Part shown: one piece after another, positions 51,259 to 60,678 of the stretch
Position numbering within the stretch: position 1 is the stretch's first letter
Layout: every line of letters begins with the position of its first letter
Origin: CAJCJE01 sp963818685
Lineage (GTDB): Bacteria; Actinomycetota; Actinomycetes; Mycobacteriales; Pseudonocardiaceae
Reading direction: 5' to 3'
Length of the DNA: 64,000 nt
NCBI GenBank assembly: GCA_963818685.1
Contig: CAWFTJ010000001.1
Coordinates: 682,001-746,000 of the forward strand
Program-made: the position numbers and the translations under genes
The notes under the pieces: generated by a model
Seen by the model: only the letters and a program-made list of their open reading frames with translations
What the model was told of the DNA's origin: nothing
Database searches by the model: none

Positions 51259-52326
51259 ATGGGACCACGAAAACGACTCATTGCCGGCTTGCTGATGGCT
51301 CCGTTGCTGCTGTTGGCGGCATGTACGAGCGGAGGCGGCAACAGCAGCTCGGGTTCGGATTCGGGGAGCGGCGGCGGCGCGGGGTGCTCCTACACCTTCG
51401 CGGTGATCACACACGGCGACAACGGCAACTTCTGGAGCGTCGTCTACAAGGGCGCGAAGGACGCGGCCAAGGACTACGGCTGCAAGCTGTCCGAGGTCTA
51501 CGGTTCGCAGCAGCAGGGCCAGGCCGAGCCGGATGACAACGCGGAGAACGCGCAGATCCAGGACGCGGTCAACCAGAAGGTCGACGGCATCGCGGTGTCC
51601 GATCACGACCCTTCCGTGATGAACTCGGCGCTGGCCTCGGCGGCCGCGGCCGGTATTCCGGTCGTGCTGCTCAACGCGGGCTGCGACGACACCGACATCG
51701 CGGCCGCCAAGGCGATCACCTGCGTCGGTCAGCCGGAGAGCCTGGCTGGTCAGAAGGCCGGGCAGCGCTTCACCAAGGAGAACGCGAGCAACGTGCTGTG
51801 CGTGATCCACCAGTCCGGGCAGAACCTGCTCGACCGGTGCAACGGTCTCGCCCAGGGCCTCGGCATTCCTGGCGGCAAGTGCTCGACCGGCAACGCGCCG
51901 AGCAGCGGTCCCGGCTGCACCGAGCTGATCCTGTCCACCCCGAACGCGGCGTCCAACCCGCAGCAGGCGATCGGCCAGGTCACCTCCTACCTCCAGACGC
52001 ACCCGGGCATCAACGCGGTGATGACGCTGAACAACGCGATCGGCCAGGCCCTGGTGGCGGCGAAACCGGCCAACGTGAAGATCGCCACCTTCGACCTCGA
52101 CTCGGACGTGGAGAACGACCTACAGGCCAACCCGCCGACCATGGACTTCGCCGTCGACCAGCAGCAGTACCTCCAGGGCTACCTGCCGATCACCTTCCTC
52201 TACCTCTACAAGAAGCACGAGGGCAACTCGGCGGGCGGCGGTTCGACCGTCCCCAGTGGACCGCTCCTCGTCGATCAGACCAACATCAAGAACGTGGCCG
52301 CCGCCATCAACGCGGGCGACGACTGA
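51259..52326 (+). CDS. sugar/inositol ABC importer, substrate-binding lipoprotein
   Basis: Exported binding protein of 355 residues. Signal peptide with lipobox LLAAC (Cys21) followed by a glycine/serine linker, then a periplasmic-binding type I fold as in RbsB: ITHGDNGNFWSVVYKGAKDA, IPVVLLNAGCDD, INAVMTLNNAIGQAL, IATFDLDSDVENDLQ. It captures the substrate (most likely inositol) for the permease and ATPase next to it. Ribosome site GGAGG upstream of the ATG. Its stop overlaps the permease ATG (TGATG). Confidence 0.9.
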   Translation: MGPRKRLIAGLLMAPLLLLAACTSGGGNSSSGSDSGSGGGAGCSYTFAVITHGDNGNFWSVVYKGAKDAAKDYGCKLSEVYGSQQQGQAEPDDNAENAQIQDAVNQKVDGIAVSDHDPSVMNSALASAAAAGIPVVLLNAGCDDTDIAAAKAITCVGQPESLAGQKAGQRFTKENASNVLCVIHQSGQNLLDRCNGLAQGLGIPGGKCSTGNAPSSGPGCTELILSTPNAASNPQQAIGQVTSYLQTHPGINAVMTLNNAIGQALVAAKPANVKIATFDLDSDVENDLQANPPTMDFAVDQQQYLQGYLPITFLYLYKKHEGNSAGGGSTVPSGPLLVDQTNIKNVAAAINAGDD

Positions 52327-53411
52327 TGAGCACACAGTCGTTGTCCGCTCCCGCGTCCCCCGGTGAGGACGAACGGCTGAGCAGGACCAGTTGGCTGACC
52401 AGGACGTTGCGCAGGCCGGCGCTCGGCTCCCTGGTCGGCGCGATCGTGGTCTTCATCCTGTTCGCGGTCACCGACTCGACGGCCAAGCACCTCTGGCTCA
52501 GCTCGACCGGATTCGCCGCGTGGAGCCAGCAGGCCGCGTTCTTCGGCATCATGGCCGTTCCGGTCGGCATGCTGATGATCGGCGGCGAGTTCGACCTCTC
52601 CACCGGTGGCATGACCGGTTTCACCGCGATCATCACCGCGCTGCTTGTCGGTCGGCTCGGCTGGAACGCGTGGGCGGCGATCGTCGTCACCGTGCTGTTC
52701 GGCGCGCTGATCGGCCTGGTCAACGGGTATGTGGTGACCCGGTCCAAGCTGCCCAGCTTCATCGTCACGCTGGCCACCTACTTCGCGTTGCGCGGGTTGA
52801 GCATCGGCGGCGTTTTGCTGGTCAACCACGGCAGCACCGAGATCGGCGTCGGCGGCAGCACGCATCCCGGCCTGGCGAGCGCCAAGGCGATCTTCGGCAG
52901 TTCGTTCTTCAAGAGCCCGAGCCTGCCCAACGGTTTCCAGACCGCGATCCTGTGGTTCATCGCGGTCACCATCGTCTCGGTGTGGGTGCTGGGCAGGACG
53001 ACCTTCGGCAACTGGGTGTTCGCGGTCGGCGGCGACCTCGACGCGGCACGCAACGTCGGTGTTCCGGTGAACCGCACCAAGACCGCGCTGTTCATGAGTA
53101 CGTCGATCGCGGCGTCGCTGGTCGGCGTCATCTCGTTCACGCAGAGTTCGAACGCCGTGTCCGAACAGGGCGTCGGCTACGAGTTCTACTACATCATCGC
53201 GGCGGTCGTCGGTGGCTGCCTGCTCACCGGCGGCTACGGTTCGGTGGTCGGCGCCGCACTCGGCGCGTGCATCATCGGCATGGCCTTCCAGGGCGTCATC
53301 TACTCGGGTTGGGACTCGTCCTGGGACTTCACCTTCCTTGGCATCATCCTGTTCCTCGCGGTCGGGGTGAACACGATCATCTACCGACGAGCGATGAAGG
53401 CGCGCAGATGA
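52326..53411 (+). CDS. sugar/inositol ABC importer, permease (RbsC-like)
   Basis: Membrane subunit of 361 residues with about eight to ten helices after a 30-residue cytoplasmic tail. The family signature is seen: PVGMLMIGGEFDLSTGGMTG (RbsC IGGxDLS motif), SKLPSFIVTLATYFALRGLS, and AARNVGVPVNRTKTALF, the coupling loop. It is likely to form a homodimer with the ATPase below. Starts on the binding-protein stop (TGATG) and ends on the ATPase start (ATGA). Confidence 0.92.
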   Translation: MSTQSLSAPASPGEDERLSRTSWLTRTLRRPALGSLVGAIVVFILFAVTDSTAKHLWLSSTGFAAWSQQAAFFGIMAVPVGMLMIGGEFDLSTGGMTGFTAIITALLVGRLGWNAWAAIVVTVLFGALIGLVNGYVVTRSKLPSFIVTLATYFALRGLSIGGVLLVNHGSTEIGVGGSTHPGLASAKAIFGSSFFKSPSLPNGFQTAILWFIAVTIVSVWVLGRTTFGNWVFAVGGDLDAARNVGVPVNRTKTALFMSTSIAASLVGVISFTQSSNAVSEQGVGYEFYYIIAAVVGGCLLTGGYGSVVGAALGACIIGMAFQGVIYSGWDSSWDFTFLGIILFLAVGVNTIIYRRAMKARR

Positions 53412-54235
53412 CTGAGACACTCCTGGAAGTGCGCGAGATCAGCAAGTACTTCGGCAGCGTGAACGCGTTGCGGAACATCTCGCTTTCGGTGAACGCTGGC
53501 GAGGTCACCTGCGTGCTCGGCGACAACGGCGCCGGCAAGTCCACGCTGATCAAGATCCTCTCCGGCGTGTTCGCGCCGGACGCAGGACAGTTCCTTGTGG
53601 ACGGTGAGGAGGTGAGGTTCGCCAGTCCGCGCGACGCGCGCGCGGCCGGCATCTCCACCGTGTACCAGGACCTGGCGATGGTGCCGTTGATGTCGATCTG
53701 GCGGAACTTCTTCCTCGGCTCGGAACCGACCAAAGGCTGGGGCCCGTTCCGGCGGTTCGACGTGGCCAAGGCGAAGGCGTTGACCGGCAAGGAACTGCGT
53801 GCCATGGGCATCGACGTGCGCGACCCGGACCAGGCGGTTGGCACGCTCTCCGGCGGCGAACGCCAGTCGGTGGCGATCGCTCGCGCCATCCACTTCGGCG
53901 CGCGCCTGCTGATCCTGGACGAGCCGACCTCCGCTCTCGGCGTGAAACAGGCAGGCGTCGTGCTGCGTAGGATCGTGCAGGCGCGGGAAACGGGGCTGGG
54001 CGTCATCTTCATCACCCACAACCCGCACCATGCCTACCCGGTCGGCGACCGGTTCGTGGTGCTCAACCGGGGCGCGAGCCTTGGCAACTTCGCCAAGCAG
54101 GAGATCAGCCGCGAGGACCTGGTCCGGTTGATGGCGGGCGGCGCGGAACTCGAAGCGCTCAGCCATGAACTCGAACGCCCGCTGCCCGACAATCCTATTG
54201 CCGAAGCCGTCGCGGAAGCACAGGAGAACGCGTGA
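53408..54235 (+). CDS. sugar/inositol ABC importer, ATPase (single nucleotide-binding domain)
   Basis: ATP-binding subunit of 275 residues. Walker A GDNGAGKSTLIKILSG (about 38-53), Q-loop TVYQDLAMV, signature LSGGERQSVAIARAI, Walker B LLILDEPTSALG and a His switch ITHNPHHA. Only one nucleotide-binding domain is present, whereas RbsA/MglA/IatA types have two in tandem; FrcA-type importers are similar to this one. The C-terminal helix ends in an acidic, low-complexity tail. GTG start of iolB overlaps its stop. Confidence 0.93.
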   Translation: MTETLLEVREISKYFGSVNALRNISLSVNAGEVTCVLGDNGAGKSTLIKILSGVFAPDAGQFLVDGEEVRFASPRDARAAGISTVYQDLAMVPLMSIWRNFFLGSEPTKGWGPFRRFDVAKAKALTGKELRAMGIDVRDPDQAVGTLSGGERQSVAIARAIHFGARLLILDEPTSALGVKQAGVVLRRIVQARETGLGVIFITHNPHHAYPVGDRFVVLNRGASLGNFAKQEISREDLVRLMAGGAELEALSHELERPLPDNPIAEAVAEAQENA

Positions 54236-55092
54236 GTTTTCATCGTCGGCCGACCGGGCTGCGGCCGGAGGCCGTTGCCGTCACGCCGGAGAACGCGGGC
54301 TGGGAGTTCAGCGGCCTGCGCGTGCTGCACCTCGACGCCGGTGAGGGCGTCGAACTGGCCACCGGCGAGCACGAGACCCTGGTGGTCCCACTTGCGGGTT
54401 CGTGCACGGTGTCGACCGACGGGGAAACGTTTGCGCTCAGCGGTCGGCCGAACGTGTTCGCCGGCCCGTCCGACTTCGCGTACGTGCCGATCAACGCGAC
54501 CATGCGCATCGAAACCGTCGAAGGCGGCCGGTTCGCACTCCCGTCCGCGCGTGCCACCCGGGCCTTTCCTGCCAGGTACGGGCCGGTGGCGGACGTGCCG
54601 GTGGAACTGCGTGGGGCGGGCCGGGCGAGCCGGCAGGTGCACAACTTCTGCACGCCGGACACGTTCGACGCGGACAAGCTGATGGCGGTCGAGGTGATCA
54701 CGCCGGGCGGCAACTGGTCGTCCTACCCGCCGCACAAGCACGACGTGCACACCGACGACGAGCAGCGACTGGAAGAGATCTACTACTTCGAGATCGCCGG
54801 CCACGGCGGCGCGGAGGGCATGGGCTACCAACGGGTGTACTCCTCGGGCGCTGACCGGCAGATCGACGTGTTCGCAGAGGTGCGCACCGGCGACGTGGTG
54901 CTGATCCCGTACGGCTATCACGGCCCGTCCATGGCCGCGCCCGACTATCACATGTACTACCTCAACGTGATGGCCGGACCGGACGCCGAGCGCGTCTGGC
55001 GGTTCAACGACGACCCGGCGCACGCGTGGGTCCGCGAGGGCTGGGCGGACCAGGACATCGATCCCCGGCTTCCGTTCGGGAGGGACACATGA
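54232..55092 (+). CDS. iolB: 5-deoxy-glucuronate isomerase IolB
   Basis: Cupin-fold isomerase converting 5-deoxyglucuronate to 5-dehydro-2-deoxygluconate, 286 residues. Metal-binding stretch SSYPPHKHDVHTDDEQRLEE (about 164-183), IYYFEIAGHGGAEGMGYQRV, and IPYGYHGPSMAAPDYHMYYL are typical of IolB. It begins on the ATPase stop (GTGA) and ends on the iolD start (ATGA), so it belongs to the same polycistron. Confidence 0.94.
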   Translation: MSFHRRPTGLRPEAVAVTPENAGWEFSGLRVLHLDAGEGVELATGEHETLVVPLAGSCTVSTDGETFALSGRPNVFAGPSDFAYVPINATMRIETVEGGRFALPSARATRAFPARYGPVADVPVELRGAGRASRQVHNFCTPDTFDADKLMAVEVITPGGNWSSYPPHKHDVHTDDEQRLEEIYYFEIAGHGGAEGMGYQRVYSSGADRQIDVFAEVRTGDVVLIPYGYHGPSMAAPDYHMYYLNVMAGPDAERVWRFNDDPAHAWVREGWADQDIDPRLPFGRDT

Positions 55093-56928
55093 CCACGATC
55101 CGGCTGACCACGGCGCAGGCCATCGTCCGCTGGCTGATCGCGCAGCGCACCGAGTTGCTCGACGGTTCCGAGGCGCCGCTGTTCCCGGCCGTGTTCGCGA
55201 TCTTCGGGCACGGCAACGTGCTCGGCATCGGCAGCGCGCTGGCCGAGCATCGCGACGAGTTGCCGGTGTGGCGCGGGCACAACGAGCAGGGCATGGCGCT
55301 GGCGGCGGTCGGTTACGCCAAGGCGAGCCAACGGCGCCAGGTCGGCGTTGCGACCAGCTCGATCGGCCCCGGCGCGTTGAACCTGGTCACGGCTGCGGGC
55401 GTCGCGCACGCGAACCGCCTCCCGCTGCTGCTTCTCCCCGGCGACACGTTCGCCTCCCGCGCGCCGGACCCGGTGCTCCAGCAGATCGAGTCGTTCGGCG
55501 ACCCGGGCAGCACGGTCAACGACGCGTTCCGCCCGGTCAGCCGCTATTTCGATCGGATAGTGCGGCCCGAGCAGCTGCTGGCCAGCCTGCCGCAGGTGGC
55601 GCGTGTGCTGACCGATCCGGCGGACGTCGGTCCGGTCGTGCTGGCCCTCCCCCAGGACATCCAGGTCGAGTACTTCGACTTCCCGACCGCCCTGTTCGAG
55701 CCCGTCCTGCACCGCGTCCCCCGACCCCGCCCGGACCGCACCGCACTCGACTCGGCGGCGCGCGTACTCCGCGCGTCGACCAAGCCCCTGCTCGTTCTCG
55801 GCGGCGGCGTCCGCTACTCGGGTGCCGGCCACACCGCGATCGCCTTCGCCGAGCGGCACGGCATCCCGATGGTGGAGACGACCGCGGGCCGCACGCTGGT
55901 GCCGCATGATCATCCGCTGCACGGCGGGCCACTGGGCATCACCGGGTCGGCCTCGGCGAACGCGCTGGCCGCGCGGGCGGACATGGTGCTCGCGGTCGGC
56001 ACACGATTGCAGGACTTCACCACGGCCTCGTGGACGGTGTTCAACCCCGATGCGCGCCTTGTCGCGTTGAACGCGGCCCGGTTCGACGCGGTCAAGCACG
56101 GCGCGGTCGCCCTGGTCGCGGACGCGGACGAGGGCCTGCGCGAACTCGGCGACGCCCTCGGCGACTGGCGCGTGCCGCAGGACTGGAGCGCTCAGGCGGG
56201 TATCGAACGGGCGAAGTGGGACGCACACATCGACACCCTCCGCGCCGAGAGCGCGGGCCCGTTGACGTACGCGCAGGTGGTGGGCGCGGTCAACGAGCAG
56301 TCCGGGCCTGCCGACTATGTGCTGACCGCCTCCGGTGGCCTGCCCGGCGAGCTGATCGGCGGCTGGCGCGGCACCGGCGAGTCCACAATGGACGTCGAGT
56401 ACGGCTTCTCCTGCATGGGTTACGAACTCGCCGGCGCGTGGGGCGCGGCCATGGCGCGGCCGGACGGCGTTGTCACCACGCTGCTCGGCGACGGTTCGTA
56501 CCTGATGCTCAACTCCGAGATCTTCTCGGCTTCCTTCGCCGGCCACGGCTTCGTCGCGGTCGTCTGCGACAACGACGGCTACGCGGTCATCGCGCGGCTG
56601 CAGGAGGGCCAGGGCGGCCGGCCGTTCAACAACATGTATCCGGACTGCCGCAGCACCTCCGACGGCCGCGCCCGCACCGACTTCGCCGCGCACGCCGCGT
56701 CGCTCGGCGCGGCCGTGTTCACCGTCGATGGCGGGCGTTGCCGAGTTCGACGATGCGTACCGGGCCGCGCGGAAGGCGGCCGCCGACCGGCCCGCCGTTG
56801 TCGTCGTGCGCACCCATCCGTCGTCCTGGACCGAGGCAGGCGCCTGGTGGGAGGTTGGCGCGCCAAGGGAGCGACCCGACGCGGAAAAGGCGAACCAGGT
56901 GCGGTACCTGCATCAGCCGCGGGGCTGA
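55089..56928 (+). pseudogene. iolD: 3D-(3,5/4)-trihydroxycyclohexane-1,2-dione hydrolase IolD, late frameshift
   Basis: ThDP-dependent ring-opening hydrolase of inositol breakdown. From the ATG at 55089 the frame is clean for about 548 codons: FAIFGHGNVLGIGSALAEHR, WRGHNEQGMALAAVGYAKAS with the cofactor-activating Glu, TSSIGPGALNLVTAAGVAHA, and the ThDP motif LLGDGSYLMLNSEIFSASFA. At GGCGGGCG (about 56734) an extra G shifts the frame. The proper end GVAEFDDAYRAARKAAADRP to YLHQPRG lies in the next frame with stop at 56926-56928. Repaired length is about 612 residues, as expected. As written, the last 65 residues would be replaced by an unrelated arginine-rich tail. Possibly a one-base sequence error. 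Confidence 0.88.
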
Positions 56929-56937
56929 TGTGATGGG

Positions 56938-57708
56938 ATGCACAGCATGCGACGGAACAGCATCCTGATCAGCGGCGCCAGTTCGGGCCTTGGCGCGCAG
57001 ATGGCAAGGGAGTTCGCCGCGCGCGGCCGCGCGCTGGCCCTCTGCGCCCGCCGCACCGACCGTCTCGAACAGCTGCGCGACGAGCTGACGGCCAAGCACC
57101 CGGACGCGACGATCGCGATCCGCGCCATGGACGTCAGCGAACCCGACCAGGTGTTCGAGGGCGTGCGCGCGCTCGCGGCCGAACTCGGCACCCTCGATCG
57201 GGTGATTGTGAACGCGGGCGTCGGCAAGGGTCAGCCGATCGGCACCGGTGGGTTCGACGCGAACCTGGCGACCGTGCGCACGAACTTCGTCGGCGCGCTG
57301 GCCCAGTGCGAGGCCGCCATGGAGATCTTCCGCGCCACCGGCACCGGGCACCTGGTCATCGTGTCGTCGCTGGCCGCGTTCCGTGGCCTGCCGCGCAGGG
57401 TGACCGCGTACGCGGCGACGAAGGCAGCCATCGCGTCACTGGGCGAGGGCCTGGATGCGGAGACGCGCGCCGACAAGGCGCTGCGCGGCATCAAGATCAC
57501 CACGCTGTTCCCCGGCTACATCAAGTCGGAGATGAACCCGGACCCTAACCCGAATCCGTTCATCTCGAAGACCGAGCCCGCGGTGCGCACGATGATCACC
57601 GCGATGGAGCGGGAGGTGCGCAGCGCGATGGTGCCGCCGTGGCCGTGGGCGATCGCGGGCACCCTGATGAAGGTGTTGCCGTCGTCAGTGGTCGCCCGCT
57701 TCCTCTGA
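56938..57708 (+). CDS. short-chain dehydrogenase/reductase
   Basis: NAD(P)-dependent SDR of 256 residues. Cofactor loop SGASSGLGAQMAREFAARGR (about 11-30), NAG in VIVNAGVGKG, catalytic Ser and YxxxK in VIVSSLAAFRG and VTAYAATKAAIASLGEG, with LFPGYIKSEMN after it. The C-terminal hydrophobic stretch (PPWPWAIAGTLMKVLPSSVV) suggests membrane association and lipid-like substrates. ATG at 56938; an ATG three codons later is an alternative. It follows iolD by 9 bp but is not a known inositol enzyme. Confidence 0.87.
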   Translation: MHSMRRNSILISGASSGLGAQMAREFAARGRALALCARRTDRLEQLRDELTAKHPDATIAIRAMDVSEPDQVFEGVRALAAELGTLDRVIVNAGVGKGQPIGTGGFDANLATVRTNFVGALAQCEAAMEIFRATGTGHLVIVSSLAAFRGLPRRVTAYAATKAAIASLGEGLDAETRADKALRGIKITTLFPGYIKSEMNPDPNPNPFISKTEPAVRTMITAMEREVRSAMVPPWPWAIAGTLMKVLPSSVVARFL

Positions 57709-57861
57709 GCGCCAGCTCACACCTACCGCTCACCCATTCGTGTACGCCGACTCGCGCTCTTAACCTGGAAACTATCTCCTGGCTATGGATGCCGGGTTTC
57801 CTGATAGGCAGCTGACCCGTTCCTGGCGCAGTGCCGCGCGCGATGACAAGGAGGCCGTGAC

Positions 57862-59169
57862 GTGGGCACGACCCAACTGACCGGATTGGACACTGCGTTT
57901 CTCTGCCTCGACGGTCCGTCCGCGCCGATGAGCATTGGCGCGGTAGTCATCTTCGCGCCAACGGAAGCCAATCACCCGACCCTTCTCGTCCAGCTGCTCT
58001 GCGAACGCGCGCAGGCGATTCCCCGGCTGCGCAAGAAAATCGAGACGAACTGGTTCTCCCTGGGCGGCGTTCGCTGGGTCGACGACCCGAATTTCCAGGC
58101 GGGCCAACACATCTACACCCATCGCCTCGCCACCCGCGAGCTGACCGAGGTGGCCAGCTCGATCATGGCGCGCAGGCTGGACCTGAGCAGGCCGCTCTGG
58201 GAACTGCACCTGATCACCGGGCTGACCGGTGGCCGGTTCGCGATCGTGGCGAAGCTGCACCACGCGCTCGCCGACGGCGCGGCCGCCATCATGCTCAGCC
58301 TCGGCCTGCTCGACGGCTTCACCCCGACCGAACCCGAACCCGAGATCGCCCGCCCCACCCTGGTCGAGCGGCTGACCGGCCTGCCAGAGCAACTGCGCAA
58401 GGCAAGGCACACCGCGGACATCACCGCGTCCCTGTTGCGCAACGCCCGCCCGATCGCCCAGGACTCCCCGCTGCGCGCCGACCCCTCGCCGCGTCGCGCG
58501 CTGGCCACCGTTCGGCTGCCGGTCGCGGACATCAAGCAGGTCAGGGCCGTCCACGGTGGTACAGCCAACGACGTGCTGCTCGCCGTGCTCAGCGGCGCAC
58601 TGCGCGAATTCCTCGCCGACCGGGGTCGCCTGGTCGACAACCTCGTCCCGCGCGCGTTGATCCCGGTCAACCAGCGTCGCCGCGACACCGCGGCCCCGAA
58701 CAGCGGCAACCAGCTCTCCGGCTACCTGTGCGACCTGCCGGTCAACGACGACGACCCGGCGGGCCGGCTGGCCTCGGTGCGCGCGGCCATGGACGCGAAC
58801 AAGGCGGCCGGACCGCTGCGCGGGCCGGGCGCGCTGCCGGTGATCGCCAACCAGGTACCGGCCGCACTGCACCGGCTCGCAACCCCGCTGCTCGGCAGGG
58901 GCGCCAACCTGCTGTTCGACACGGTCATCACCAATGTCGCGCTGCCCGGTGTGCCGCTGCACTTCGCGGGCGCGCGGCTGACCGAGATCTACCCGATGCT
59001 GCCCATCGCGCACGGCCACGCGCTCGGCGTCGCGCTGTGCACGTACCAAGATCACGTCCACATCGGACTGTACGCGAACGCCGACGCCCTGCCCGACATC
59101 GAGGCGCTGCGCGACGCGATCCCCGGCGCGCTCGAAGCGTTCGCGCCTGCGCAGGCCATGGCCCTCTAG
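57862..59169 (+). CDS. WS/DGAT-family wax ester synthase / diacylglycerol acyltransferase
   Basis: Acyltransferase of 435 residues that may make storage triacylglycerol or wax ester. The active site HHALADG (about 133-139) fits the HHxxxDG consensus, and the start QLTGLDTAFLCLDGPSAPMS and IPVNQRRRD, NQLSGYL and TNVALPGVPLHFAGARL are family landmarks. The GTG at 57862 has AAGGAGG 6 bases upstream. It ends 4 bases into the convergent XRE gene. The gap 57709-57861 shows only a short GAGC/GCTC hairpin after the SDR gene. Confidence 0.93.
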   Translation: MGTTQLTGLDTAFLCLDGPSAPMSIGAVVIFAPTEANHPTLLVQLLCERAQAIPRLRKKIETNWFSLGGVRWVDDPNFQAGQHIYTHRLATRELTEVASSIMARRLDLSRPLWELHLITGLTGGRFAIVAKLHHALADGAAAIMLSLGLLDGFTPTEPEPEIARPTLVERLTGLPEQLRKARHTADITASLLRNARPIAQDSPLRADPSPRRALATVRLPVADIKQVRAVHGGTANDVLLAVLSGALREFLADRGRLVDNLVPRALIPVNQRRRDTAAPNSGNQLSGYLCDLPVNDDDPAGRLASVRAAMDANKAAGPLRGPGALPVIANQVPAALHRLATPLLGRGANLLFDTVITNVALPGVPLHFAGARLTEIYPMLPIAHGHALGVALCTYQDHVHIGLYANADALPDIEALRDAIPGALEAFAPAQAMAL

Positions 59170-59957
59170 CTCTCAGCCGCGCGCAGCACGTTCGCGGTGT
59201 GCGCGTCGGCCGGGAAGAACGACTCGATCGCCAACTCCGCCACGGTCACGTCCAGCGGTGTGCCGAAGGTGGCCACCGTGCTGAAGAACGCCAACTCACC
59301 GTCATCGTGACGCAGCCGCAGCGGCACGATCACGCCGCTCGCGTCAGGAGGCCCCGGCTCGTCGCCGCCGGGGTAGGAGGACAGTTCCCTGTACAGCTCG
59401 GCCAGGCGCGGGTCGGCCGTGACCGTGATCTGGCTGCGGAGTTGGGCGAGCAGGTGCGCGCGCCATTCGCCCAGGTTCGCGATCCGGGGCGCCATCCCGT
59501 CCGGGTGCAGGCTCGCCCGCAGCACGTTGACCGGCGGTTCCAGCAGTTCGGGCGCGACCGAGTCCATCAGCAGCCGCGCGCTGGCGTTGCTGTCCACCAG
59601 GTGCCACCACCGGTCCACCACGATCGCCGGGTACGGCTCGTGCGCGGTCAGCACCTGGCCCACCGCTGCTCGGATGGCGGCCATCCGTGGCGCGTCCAGG
59701 CTGGTCTCGCCGTAGAGCGGGGCGAAGCCGGCCGCGAGCAGCAAACGATTGCGCTCTCGCAGCGGCACATCCAGCTGCTCGGTGAGGTGCAGCACCATCG
59801 CCCTGCTCGGCGCGGACCGGCCGGTCTCAACAAAGCTCAGGTGCCGCGTGGAGATGTCGGCCCTGCTGGACAGCTCCAGCTGGCTCAGCCGGCGCTGCTC
59901 ACGCCACTCGCGGAGCATCTCACCAACGGGCCTGCTGGTCATCTGGGTCGCGGTCAC
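59166..59957 (-). CDS. XRE-family regulator with MmyB-like ligand-binding domain
   Basis: Regulator of 263 residues: N-terminal helix-turn-helix (REWREQRRLSQLELSSRADI, STRHLSFVETGRSAPSRAMV, about 16-55) and a C-terminal MmyB-like PAS-type domain (AHEPYPAIVVDRWWHLVDSN; VIVPLRLRHDDGELAFFSTV; FGTPLDVTVAELAIESFFPA). Such regulators commonly control nearby redox, SDR or hydrolase genes and themselves. A perfect 15-bp palindrome lies 36 bp upstream of the start, and a variant precedes the NTF2-like/hydrolase pair 27 kb away. Convergent with the WS/DGAT gene with a 4-bp overlap. Confidence 0.9.
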   Translation of the reverse strand: MTATQMTSRPVGEMLREWREQRRLSQLELSSRADISTRHLSFVETGRSAPSRAMVLHLTEQLDVPLRERNRLLLAAGFAPLYGETSLDAPRMAAIRAAVGQVLTAHEPYPAIVVDRWWHLVDSNASARLLMDSVAPELLEPPVNVLRASLHPDGMAPRIANLGEWRAHLLAQLRSQITVTADPRLAELYRELSSYPGGDEPGPPDASGVIVPLRLRHDDGELAFFSTVATFGTPLDVTVAELAIESFFPADAHTANVLRAAES

Positions 59958-59992
59958 GCCCCGAGATTACGGAACCGAGCGCGGCGCGACCA

Positions 59993-60007
59993 TTACCTGC
60001 CAGGTAA
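59993..60007. promoter_or_regulatory. operator in front of the XRE gene
   Basis: TTACCTG-C-CAGGTAA is a perfect palindrome. On the minus strand its right half runs into GGTAAT, a possible -10, so binding would block the regulator's own promoter. The surrounding 59958-60078 gap shows no gene. Confidence 0.65.
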
Positions 60008-60078
60008 CCACTCCGCGACCGCGTGCGGACAGTGGTCTACGCCTACGAGATCAGGCTGGTCGTCCCGAGTTAGTGTCG

Positions 60079-60678
60079 CTAGGCGAACGTGCCCGCCTGC
60101 CGTTGCAACAACACCTGCTCGATCAGCGCGGCCAGGATCTCCTTGACCGACTCGCGCTGCCGCGCGTCGCAGTAGAGCACCGGCACGTTCGGGTTGACGC
60201 CGAGCGCTTCCCGGACCTCCTCCAGATCGAAGACGTCCGCACCGTCGAAGGTGTTCACGGCGACCAGGAACGGGGTGCCGTGCGCCTCGAAGTAGTCGAG
60301 CACCGGGTAGCAGTCCTCGATCCGGCGAGTGTCGGCGATGATCACGGCGCCGAGCGCGCCGTCGGTCAGGTCGTCCCAGAGGAAGTCGAACCGGTCCTGG
60401 CCGGGCGTGCCGAACAGGTACAGGATCAGCGTCGGATCAAGGGTGATCCGGCCGAAGTCGAGCGCGACCGTGGTGGTGTGCTTCGATTCGAGCAGCGAAG
60501 CGTCGTCGACCCCGATCGAGCGTTCCGTCATGGCAGCTTCGGTGGTCAGCGGCTCGATCTCCGAGATCGACCCGATGAACGTGGTCTTGCCGACGCCGAA
60601 ACCGCCGCTGATCACGATCTTGATCGCGGACGGGTACCCCGAGCTGTACCTGTCCGGGTAATCAGAGTGCCCTGACAA
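60079..60678 (-). CDS. conservon GTPase (CvnD-like)
   Basis: Small Ras-like ATP/GTP-binding protein of 199 residues, fourth gene of a conservon. G1 SGGFGVGKTTFIGSISEIEP, G3 LYLFGTPGQDRFDFLWDDL and VNTFD in place of NKxD are readable. I chose the TTG at 60678 (SGHSDYPDRY follows) with AAGGA upstream; it lies inside the DUF742 gene, overlapping its last 17 bases. These GTPases act with the roadblock and sensor proteins at the membrane to control development or secondary metabolism in Streptomyces. Confidence 0.9.
   Translation of the reverse strand: MSGHSDYPDRYSSGYPSAIKIVISGGFGVGKTTFIGSISEIEPLTTEAAMTERSIGVDDASLLESKHTTTVALDFGRITLDPTLILYLFGTPGQDRFDFLWDDLTDGALGAVIIADTRRIEDCYPVLDYFEAHGTPFLVAVNTFDGADVFDLEEVREALGVNPNVPVLYCDARQRESVKEILAALIEQVLLQRQAGTFA

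Noticed and set aside
56720..56940. Programmed frameshifting in iolD
   Set aside because: There is no slippery heptamer or downstream structure, the family does not use recoding, and two other catabolic genes here have comparable single-base indels.
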